This document shows, one piece after another, positions 32,044-38,167 of a stretch of 38,167 nucleotides of DNA. The translations under genes and the position numbers were made by a program. A model generated the notes under the pieces. The model was not told the DNA's origin. It searched no databases and worked only from the letters and a program-made list of their open reading frames with translations. Source of the DNA: an uncultured bacterium (GTDB taxonomy: Bacteria > Pseudomonadota > Alphaproteobacteria > Sphingomonadales > Sphingomonadaceae); assembly GCA_903884945.1 (NCBI GenBank), contig CAISGR010000119.1:1-38167 (forward strand), written 5' to 3'. Position 1 is the first letter of the stretch, and each line of letters starts with the position of its first letter.

Positions 32044-32089
32044 GCATCGTGCGACGAAAACGGGCACCGGCTTTTCGCAAAGACGATGC
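32044..32089. repeat. Imperfect intergenic inverted repeat
   Basis: GCATCGT at 32044-32050 mirrors ACGATGC at 32083-32089, with an inner CGAAAA/TTTTCG pair. This resembles the short dispersed hairpins often seen between alphaproteobacterial genes. It lies just after the HD gene stop. Confidence 0.45.
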
Positions 32090-32103
32090 GACAACAGACA
32101 ACT

Positions 32104-32143
32104 GGAGCGGGCGGCACGCGTCAGATTTCACGCAGCCCGCTCC
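32104..32143. terminator. Possible bidirectional terminator stem
   Basis: GGAGCGGGC at 32104-32112 pairs with GCCCGCTCC at 32135-32143 across a 22-base loop, between two convergent genes. The long loop and absence of a clear T-run make the call tentative. Confidence 0.35.
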
Positions 32144-32253
32144 GGGCATCCCTGCGATTGCCCGGCAAGCACGGCCGCAGGCGGGCGCCGCATCGCATCC
32201 CGGTACCTCCCCGTCCCAGCGCCGGGCAGTCGCTCCACCGGTCGGCGCGGGTG

Positions 32254-33684
32254 TCAGCCTGCTACCCAGTTCCCGTGAAAGCCGGGCGGTATGCGATGGG
32301 GCAGGCGGATGCGCGCCACCGGCTCGCTGCTGAACGCTTGCGCATCCAGGATCACCAGGTCGGTCGTCTCGTGGGGCAGGTCGACGACCAGCCCGATCAG
32401 CCAGCCTTCGTCCTCGGCCGCGTCGGCGTGCGCCGGCACGAACACGAATTCGCCCGGATAACGCCCCTCGCCGAAATCATGCACGGTGCGCCCGCCCGTC
32501 TCCAGGTCGTGCTTGAGGACGAAGCTGGCGCCGATGAACGCTTCGTCCCGATCCGGCAGGCCCAGCGTATAGGCATAGCGATAGGGCTGGCCGAAGCGCC
32601 GCTCGTCGGGGCGGGGGAATTCCTGTGGCGTGGCGTCGATCGTTCGCCGCTCGACTGTCCCGGCCGCGGGATCGATCGTCCATCGCTCCAGCCCGCGCGA
32701 ACGGGCATCGGGGCCGAGCACGCTCTGGGCGAACATCGTGTCATAGACGACCGCGTCCATCACCACCCGTCCATCGGGCAGGTCGAATGCATTGGCGACA
32801 TGGAAGATGTAGCAGGGGTCGACGTCGATCCACTGGATGCCCGTTCCGCGCGCATCGCGGGGCAACAGGCCGATCCGCGCCCTGTGCTCTGGATTCCAGC
32901 GATAGGGAAAGCTGTGGCCGCCGATCAGCGCCTTCATCGAGAAGGTCACCGGCAGGTCCATCACCACGACGTGGCGCGCCGTGATCGCGCAATCATGGAT
33001 CGAGGGGCCATGCTGCACCGCGATCGGCTCCTCGCGCACCACCCGCCCGTCGGGCGAGATCACGATATGGCGAACGGTGCCGGGATCCGTCGCTTCATAG
33101 GCGATGGCGTGCTGCTCGCCCGTGAGCGGGTCGAGATGCGGGTGGGCGGTGAAGCTGCCCGTCAGCGTGTCGTCGAACGGGTTATAGGTCTGCTCGTCGA
33201 GCGTGTCGGACAATTCGACCGGATAGCTGCCCGCCTCGACCAGCGCGAAGATGCGCCCCCCGATCGAGGCCACATTGGTGTTCACCGTGTCGAACCCGCC
33301 ATGGCGCGGGCCCGGTGCGGGCGCCACGCCCAGTGCCTTGCCGACCTTGTTCGATCGGATCCAGCGGTTGCGATACCAGAGCGCCTTGCCGTCGCGGAGC
33401 GCCAGCCCATGGACCATGCCGTCGCCGGTAAACCAGTGATGGCCGGCCGGCTCGGGCGCAACCGGGTTCGGCCCGATGCGCAGGTAGCGCCCGTCGAGCG
33501 CTGCCGGGATCGTGCCGATCACGGGCAGGTCTTCGAGTGTCAGTTCCTCTGTCATCGGCTCATGGATGCCGGTCAGGAAGGGATGCGCGCCGTCACTGTC
33601 CAGGCGCTTGCGGTTGAAGTCGGCGATGACGCCGATGCCCTTGGTCACGGTGTTGCGGATTGCGGTCTCGATCGCGCTTGCCAT
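32254..33684 (-). CDS. Carotenoid oxygenase family protein (non-heme iron)
   Basis: A 476-residue RPE65/lignostilbene-dioxygenase-type enzyme starting at ATG 33684 behind GGAGG. The four iron-ligand histidines expected in the seven-bladed propeller are visible in order: HPH at 181-183, HD at 230-231, FHVANAF with His295 and the C-terminal FHGNW with His470. Members split double bonds of carotenoids, apocarotenoids or stilbene-type lignin dimers using Fe(II) and O2. In sphingomonads both carotenoid and lignostilbene cleavage occur, and the sequence does not decide between them. A TetR regulator is divergent, 55 bases away, and probably controls it. Confidence 0.92.
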   Translation of the reverse strand: MASAIETAIRNTVTKGIGVIADFNRKRLDSDGAHPFLTGIHEPMTEELTLEDLPVIGTIPAALDGRYLRIGPNPVAPEPAGHHWFTGDGMVHGLALRDGKALWYRNRWIRSNKVGKALGVAPAPGPRHGGFDTVNTNVASIGGRIFALVEAGSYPVELSDTLDEQTYNPFDDTLTGSFTAHPHLDPLTGEQHAIAYEATDPGTVRHIVISPDGRVVREEPIAVQHGPSIHDCAITARHVVVMDLPVTFSMKALIGGHSFPYRWNPEHRARIGLLPRDARGTGIQWIDVDPCYIFHVANAFDLPDGRVVMDAVVYDTMFAQSVLGPDARSRGLERWTIDPAAGTVERRTIDATPQEFPRPDERRFGQPYRYAYTLGLPDRDEAFIGASFVLKHDLETGGRTVHDFGEGRYPGEFVFVPAHADAAEDEGWLIGLVVDLPHETTDLVILDAQAFSSEPVARIRLPHRIPPGFHGNWVAG

Positions 33685-33739
33685 TCCAGCCTCCACCTCT
33701 AGAAGTTTACGGCGTTCACATTATGACTCGAAGGTAACA

Positions 33740-34324
33740 GTGTCAACATCCGAATCCGTCGCCCCCAGGAGATCCTATCATCACGGCGATTTGCGCACGG
33801 CGCTGATCGAGGCCGGCTTGGCGCTGCTGGAGACGCGGGCGGCGGACGATCTCTCGCTGCGCGAGGTGGCGCGCGCGGTCGGGGTCAGCGCCACCGCGAT
33901 CTATCGGCATTTCCCGGACAAGAGCGCGCTGATGACGGCGCTGGCGGGGGAGGGCTTGCAGCGGCTGGCGGCGGCGCAGCGCGCCGCCCAGGTGGCGGCC
34001 GGCGGCGGCCTGGCAGGCTTCAGCGCGACAGGCGCGGCCTATGTGCGCTTCGCGCTGGCCAATCCCGCGCTGTTCCGGCTGATCTTCGCCAATCCGGAGT
34101 CGATCAAGCTGGCCCCGGGGAAGCCGGACGACGATGCGATGACGTTGCTGCGCGCCAATGCGGCCCTGCTGGCGGAGGGCGGCGGCGGCGATGCGCAACT
34201 GATTGCGATGCAGGCCTGGGCGATCGCGCACGGGCTGGCGATGCTGATGCTCGACGGGCAGGTGCCGGTGGACGACGCGCTGATCGACCGCGTGGTGGAT
34301 GCGGGGGCGATCGCCGGAAAGTAG
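33740..34324 (+). CDS. TetR/AcrR family transcriptional regulator
   Basis: A 194-residue repressor from GTG 33740, preceded by AAGG at 6-base spacing; the longer reading frame upstream lies inside the oxygenase gene. The helix-turn-helix is LSLREVARAVGVSATAIYRHFPDKSAL (split here at residues 39-64), typical of TetR. The C-terminal part resembles the WHG ligand domain. The 55-base gap it shares with the carotenoid oxygenase must hold both promoters, so divergent autoregulation is likely. I did not find a convincing long palindrome in the gap. Confidence 0.88.
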   Translation: MSTSESVAPRRSYHHGDLRTALIEAGLALLETRAADDLSLREVARAVGVSATAIYRHFPDKSALMTALAGEGLQRLAAAQRAAQVAAGGGLAGFSATGAAYVRFALANPALFRLIFANPESIKLAPGKPDDDAMTLLRANAALLAEGGGGDAQLIAMQAWAIAHGLAMLMLDGQVPVDDALIDRVVDAGAIAGK

Positions 34325-34468
34325 CGGCGCCGCATTGCATCGTCCGTATTATGTCAGTAATACAGTCCGGGATTTGTCCGGCGGGGGCGTTGATGCGGTT
34401 TGCCATTGCGGGGGCGTTGTTTCTGGCGGCGCGGGAGGCAGGCGCGGCGAAATGACGCCGCGGCCGGC

Positions 34469-35404
34469 TCAGTAACCGGCCTCCAGATCGACGACATTCT
34501 TCATCTCTCGTCCGGCCAGGAATGCCTCGAGATTCTCCAGGAACAGTGCTGCCGCGCGCTGGAACATCCTGGTCTGGCTGCGGCCTGATAGATGCATCGT
34601 GTGGATCGTGTTCGGCGCGCTCCACAGCGGATGCTCGGGCGGCAGGGGTTCGGGGTGGACCGTGTCGAGAAAAGCGCCCGCGATGCGGCGTGCGGTGAGC
34701 GCTTCGATCAGTGCCTCCTGGTCGACCATATCGCCGCGGGCGATGTTGATCAGCCAGGCGCTGCGCTTCATCGCCGCCATTTCGCCGGCCCCGATCATCG
34801 CCCGGGTGGCATCGGTCGAGGGCGCGGCGAGGATCACCCAGTCATAGTCACCGAGTGTCGGACGCCATTGATCGGGCATCAGTGTCCCGTCGCGCCCCGA
34901 ACGCGTCACGCCGGTCACCGTGACCCCGAAAGCCTCGAGGCGCGCGCCGATCAGGGCGCCGATCGTGCCATGGCCGATGATCAGTGCGCGAGTCTCGAAC
35001 AGTTCGATCTGCCCCGGCGCGCTCTGCGTCCATTCATGGCGATCGGCGATCCGCACCACCTCGTCGAAGCGCTTGGCGGCGACGAGGACACCCATCACCG
35101 CATATTCCGCCACGGCCAGCGCATTGATTCCCGCACCGTTGGTCACCGTCACGCCGCGCGCCTTCAGTATGTCGAGCGGGAAGGAATCGAGCCCGGCATA
35201 GATGGTCGAGACCCATCGCAGCTTCTCGCCGCGGGCGATCGCTTCGCCGGTCCAGGCAGGAAGTTGCTGGTCGACCCAGGCGATGTCGGCATCGACGACC
35301 ATGGCATTGGCCTGGTCGTGATCGGCGAACCAGGCCACCTCCAGGCCGGCCGGCAGCCGGGGTTCGAGGAGCGGGCGGGCGAGCGCGGGAAGAACGGCTT
35401 TCAT
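34469..35404 (-). CDS. D-isomer-specific 2-hydroxyacid dehydrogenase
   Basis: A 311-residue NAD(P)-dependent enzyme. The dinucleotide loop is GHGTIGALIGARLEAFG, the catalytic arginine lies in INIARGDMVD, the glutamate in HPEPLPPEHPLW, and the histidine region in HTMHLSG. These enzymes interconvert 2-oxoacids and D-2-hydroxyacids such as glyoxylate/glycolate or hydroxypyruvate/D-glycerate. It appears monocistronic; no neighbour narrows the substrate. ATG 35404 fits the family's N-terminus. Confidence 0.9.
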   Translation of the reverse strand: MKAVLPALARPLLEPRLPAGLEVAWFADHDQANAMVVDADIAWVDQQLPAWTGEAIARGEKLRWVSTIYAGLDSFPLDILKARGVTVTNGAGINALAVAEYAVMGVLVAAKRFDEVVRIADRHEWTQSAPGQIELFETRALIIGHGTIGALIGARLEAFGVTVTGVTRSGRDGTLMPDQWRPTLGDYDWVILAAPSTDATRAMIGAGEMAAMKRSAWLINIARGDMVDQEALIEALTARRIAGAFLDTVHPEPLPPEHPLWSAPNTIHTMHLSGRSQTRMFQRAAALFLENLEAFLAGREMKNVVDLEAGY

Positions 35405-35710
35405 GCCGCTGGCGTAGCAGGTCCTCCCCGGCGCGGAAAAGAGCCCGCCGCTATCATGGGCCGCGGCAGCATCGATTCAAGCGCCGGCGGATAGCGCTAG
35501 GCTGATGCACGATGCGGTGCGGCTGGGCGCGCGCCGCATCGGCTTGCCCATGTCCCGCCCGCCACCAGGAGGCCCGGCTGCTCTTGCCCTGTTATCGCGC
35601 CGCCGTTTTCCGATCGGTCCAACCGACGAGGAGGATAAAAGTCTGATTCTAAAGAAAAAATCGGAGGGGGCGCCCGTCATGGGCGGGCGGAGGCAGAAAA
35701 AAATCGCAAT

Positions 35711-35834
35711 AACAGGGCAGAACAGGGCGGAACAGGGCACGGAACAGGGCGGAACAGGGGGACGGAACAGGGCGGAACAGGGTGACGCAGGGACGGAACA
35801 GGGTGAAACAGGGTCGGAACAGGGTGGAACAGGG
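35711..35834. repeat. Array of 11 AACAGGG repeats
   Basis: Eleven copies of AACAGGG, most inside a GGAACAGGG unit, spaced mainly 10 to 18 bases apart. The array lies in a 505-base gap (35405-35909) between the cysS stop and the start of the 2-hydroxyacid dehydrogenase gene; both genes are on the minus strand. The units diverge slightly (CAG, CGG, ACGG, TCGG, TGG before AACAGGG), so it is not a recent simple expansion. A 153-codon minus-strand ORF across it looks like a by-product of the repeats (Pro-Cys-Ser). The rest of the gap shows nothing recognisable. Confidence 0.8.
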
Positions 35835-35909
35835 CAAGCGGGAAGTGCGCGGATCAGGCCGATCCTTCTGGATCGGCTGGCATGCCCGGATGTGGCCCGG
35901 CAGCGGCGC

Positions 35910-37343
35910 TCAAAGGGTCGGTTTCCAGTCCCAGCCAAGCGGATCGCCGTCCATCACTTCAACGCCTTCGGCGGCAAGCGCGTCGCGGATCGCATCCGAC
36001 CGGCCGAAATCCTTCGCCGCCCGTGCCTCGCGCCGCTCGGCGAGCCGGGTCTCGATCGCCTCGGGCGTGATCGTTGCGTTCGCCGGCCGGACGCGCAACG
36101 TCTCGCGCGTCAGATCGGACAGGGCAAGGCCGAGAACGTCGTCGAAAACGGTGAGCGTCTTGAGCCGGCTCGCCGGAGAAAGCTTCTTGTCGGCGAGCAT
36201 TTCGTCGAGCACCGGCAGCGCGCGCGGGGTGTTGAGGTCGTCCGACACCGCGGCGTCCAGCGCGTCGAGATATCGGGTGGCATCGCCCGCCTCGCTGCCG
36301 TCGCTGCGCGTGCGGAGCGCCTGGGCCGTCATGACGAGGCGCTTGAGCCGGGTCGCTGCCGCCGCGAGATTCTCCGCGCTGAACTCGAGTTCGCTGCGAT
36401 AATGCGCGCTCAGGCACATCAATCGATAGGCGAGGGGGTGCACCCCGGCATCGACCAGCGTCTGCAGCCGGGTGAATCCGCCGGCCGACTTGCTCATCTT
36501 GCCGCCCGACCGCTCGACCAGGAAGTTGTTGTGCATCCACAGCGTGGCGCCGGTATCGGCGCATTCGCAATGCGCCTGGTTCTGCGCGATCTCGTTGGGG
36601 TGATGGATTTCGCGGTGGTCGATGCCGCCGGTATGGATATCGAAGCTGGCGCCGAGATACTTCTGGCTCATCACCGAGCATTCCAGATGCCAGCCCGGGG
36701 CGCCGCGGCCCCAGGGGGAATCCCATTCCATCTGGCGGTTCTCGCCCGGCGCCGATTTGCGCCAGATCGCGAAATCCTGCGGGTGGCGCTTGCCGGCGAC
36801 GGGATCGATCCGCCCCTCGCGCTCGTCGTCGCTCACGCGGGCGAGGCGGCCGTAATCCGGCACCGTGCTCACGTCGAAATAGAGCCCGCTCTCGAGTTCG
36901 TAGCAATGCTTCGGGGCGATCTGCATGCCGAACGCGATCATCTCGGCGATGTGATCGGTCGCCAGCGGAAAGCGCGAGGGTTCGCGGATATTGAGGTCCT
37001 TCAGATTCTGCTTGAAGGCCTTGGTGTAGTGCGCGGCGATATCCCAGATGCTGGTCGCGCTCGCCCGGGCCGCCGCTTCCATCTTGTCGTCGCCGGCATC
37101 GGCGTCGGACGTGAGGTGGCCGACATCGGTGATGTTGATGATGTGGGTGAGCGGATAGCCCTTCCATGTCAGCACCCGGCTCAGCGTGTCGGTGAAGACA
37201 TAGGCCCGCAGGTTGCCGATATGGGCATAATTATAGACCGTCGGCCCGCACGAATAGACGCGCACATTGGTTGGGTCGATCGGCCGGAACGGCTCGAGGG
37301 AGCGGGTCAGGCTGTTATACAGGGTCAGGGGGGCGCCGGTCAT
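35910..37343 (-). CDS. cysS: Cysteinyl-tRNA synthetase
   Basis: A 477-residue class I synthetase with SCGPTVYNYAHIGNLR (HIGH-type motif), KMSKS in GGKMSKSAGG, zinc ligands in the CGPT, WHLECS and GGIDHREIHHPNE segments, and the DALR-type C-terminal helical region. It charges tRNA-Cys. It appears intact and stands alone, with the hairpin at 37438-37464 upstream separating it from the intradiol-like gene. Confidence 0.97.
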   Translation of the reverse strand: MTGAPLTLYNSLTRSLEPFRPIDPTNVRVYSCGPTVYNYAHIGNLRAYVFTDTLSRVLTWKGYPLTHIINITDVGHLTSDADAGDDKMEAAARASATSIWDIAAHYTKAFKQNLKDLNIREPSRFPLATDHIAEMIAFGMQIAPKHCYELESGLYFDVSTVPDYGRLARVSDDEREGRIDPVAGKRHPQDFAIWRKSAPGENRQMEWDSPWGRGAPGWHLECSVMSQKYLGASFDIHTGGIDHREIHHPNEIAQNQAHCECADTGATLWMHNNFLVERSGGKMSKSAGGFTRLQTLVDAGVHPLAYRLMCLSAHYRSELEFSAENLAAAATRLKRLVMTAQALRTRSDGSEAGDATRYLDALDAAVSDDLNTPRALPVLDEMLADKKLSPASRLKTLTVFDDVLGLALSDLTRETLRVRPANATITPEAIETRLAERREARAAKDFGRSDAIRDALAAEGVEVMDGDPLGWDWKPTL

Positions 37344-37437
37344 GCGGCTCGCAATAGCGGGCTGCGGCCACGGTGCAAACGCCTCGCGATCACAGCCCGC
37401 CCCCCGGCCCCCCGGCCAGAGGCTCTGCGCAAAGGGG

Positions 37438-37464
37438 CCCCGGCCGGCATTGCGCCGGCCGGGG
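37438..37464 (-). terminator. Strong GC hairpin between intradiol-like gene and cysS
   Basis: CCCCGGCCGGC at 37438-37448 pairs with GCCGGCCGGGG at 37454-37464 around ATTGC (11 base pairs). On the minus strand it follows the intradiol-like gene stop by about 40 bases and is followed by CCCCTTT, as in a rho-independent terminator. Confidence 0.65.
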
Positions 37465-37505
37465 CGACACGGCGACCGGGGGGACGCCGTGCCATCTCGT
37501 GCGCG

Positions 37506-38167
37506 CTACCGCGCGATGCCGATCGTCGCGGTCGCGATATAGCCGGCGGTCGTGCTGCCGCTCATCGCCGGCGTCATCGCCGCGATCTGCGCGCTTGTAT
37601 TGTCGCCGAACACATTGTCGCTGGAGAGGGTGATCGCGGCGAAGTTGGTCTGGCTGGACGGATAGGTTGCCGTATCCGCGAAGACCGTCGCGCAGGTGGC
37701 CGAGGGCAGCGCCAGCTGCGAGACGAGGACCGCATATCGCCCGCCCGTCGCCGCCGAGAGGCTCGAAAAGACCTCGAAATGGATATGCGGCCAGCGCCCG
37801 GAATAGCAGCCGGGGAAGATCGTCGTGAAGGTAACCTGGCCATTGCTGTCGGTCACCTGCACGCCGCGCAGATAGCTTTCGGCCGCCGCCGTATAGAGCG
37901 AGTAGTTACCCTGCCGGTCGCAGTGCCAGACATAGACGGCATAGCCCACCAGCGGTGCGCAGGCGCTGTTCACGTCGACCACGGTCAGCGTGATGTCGAC
38001 GCGGACCCCGCCCGCGACGGTTGTGGAACTGATGAAGCTGGAACGGATATCGCTGCGCAGGATCCCGCTGACGGTCAACGCGTTCGAGGTGGCCCCGCTC
38101 GCGGTGTTGGTGCCGTCGGCGGGGTAGGGGCCGTTGGTTTCGCTCGGATCCGCGATGCAGCTTCCGC
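37506..38167 (-). CDS. Intradiol ring-cleavage dioxygenase-like protein, 5' partial
   Basis: The frame is open to the right edge, so the start is outside the window. Visible parts match intradiol dioxygenase-like proteins: CIADPSETNGPYPADGTN near the edge, WHCDRQGNYSLY, and FPGCYSGRWPHIHFEVF carrying the Tyr and two His iron ligands (Y-x-G-R-x-x-H-I-H). Classical members cleave catechols or protocatechuate; this subgroup, with extra Ser/Thr-rich loops, is often exported and uncharacterised. The C-terminal 70 residues are low-complexity and lack further motifs. An internal TTG at 38078 is not a credible start because the motif-bearing sequence continues upstream. Confidence 0.85.
   Translation of the reverse strand, partial: GSCIADPSETNGPYPADGTNTASGATSNALTVSGILRSDIRSSFISSTTVAGGVRVDITLTVVDVNSACAPLVGYAVYVWHCDRQGNYSLYTAAAESYLRGVQVTDSNGQVTFTTIFPGCYSGRWPHIHFEVFSSLSAATGGRYAVLVSQLALPSATCATVFADTATYPSSQTNFAAITLSSDNVFGDNTSAQIAAMTPAMSGSTTAGYIATATIGIAR

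Noticed and set aside
34393..34455. 20-codon ORF MRFAIAGALFLAAREAGAAK after the TetR gene
   Set aside because: Signal-like but too short, with no ribosome site and no known small-protein family.
35715..35834. CRISPR array
   Set aside because: Repeat core is only 7-9 bases with 1-11 base spacers and no cas genes; it is a short direct-repeat array.
35477..35938. 153-codon minus-strand ORF across the AACAGGG array
   Set aside because: Composition is a direct product of the repeat (Pro-Cys-Ser), it overlaps the end of cysS and no ribosome site or domain is visible.

Overview
The window is high-GC chromosomal DNA whose gene content fits an alphaproteobacterium of the Sphingomonadaceae type: a large TonB-dependent receptor, TPR-sulfotransferases, a class II DAHP synthase, an FMN-dependent lactate dehydrogenase, a carotenoid oxygenase, and a tRNA-Glu with encoded CCA. 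No species can be named from sequence alone.

Layout. Positions 1-3918 hold a surface-polymer O-acylation cluster (two SGNH-hydrolase-like proteins, an MBOAT acyltransferase, a small membrane protein). A decayed IS3-type transposase relic lies at about 4050-4345. Positions 4463-21727 form the centrepiece: a Tat-exported phosphocholine-type phospholipase C (minus); divergent from it a TonB-dependent receptor followed by a tightly overlapping four-gene operon alternating sulfotransferase and aspartyl/asparaginyl beta-hydroxylase-fold proteins (plus); a tail-to-tail minus operon for phosphonoacetaldehyde hydrolase (PhnX), an FAD-dependent phosphonate-associated oxidase and a DUF5690-type MFS carrier; a PAP2 acid phosphatase with a second Tat-exported phospholipase C (minus); and, divergent, a PhnZ-type HD oxygenase and a GntR/UTRA regulator.

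Five near-identical palindromes with the core TGG-N6-CCA (consensus close to TGGTATAGACCA, resembling PhnF/UTRA operators) lie in front of every transcription unit of this block. I read the block as one regulon: outer-surface phospholipases release phosphonate or phosphocholine head groups, a receptor and a carrier import them, and cytoplasmic enzymes cut the C-P bond. The sulfotransferase/hydroxylase quartet appears to belong to the same regulon but has no obvious role in the known chemistry. It is the most novel part of the window.

Positions 21728-26180 contain an ISL3-type transposase relic, a large hybrid histidine kinase whose N-terminus is broken by an in-frame TAA, and tRNA-Glu(CUC). 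Positions 26238-29697 look like one minus-strand operon: an exported HpcH/HpaI-type aldolase, an exported beta-propeller protein and L-lactate dehydrogenase. The rest is mostly housekeeping or catabolic: class II DAHP synthase, an HD phosphohydrolase, a carotenoid oxygenase with a divergent TetR regulator, a D-2-hydroxyacid dehydrogenase, an array of AACAGGG repeats, cysS, and an intradiol-dioxygenase-like protein cut by the right edge.
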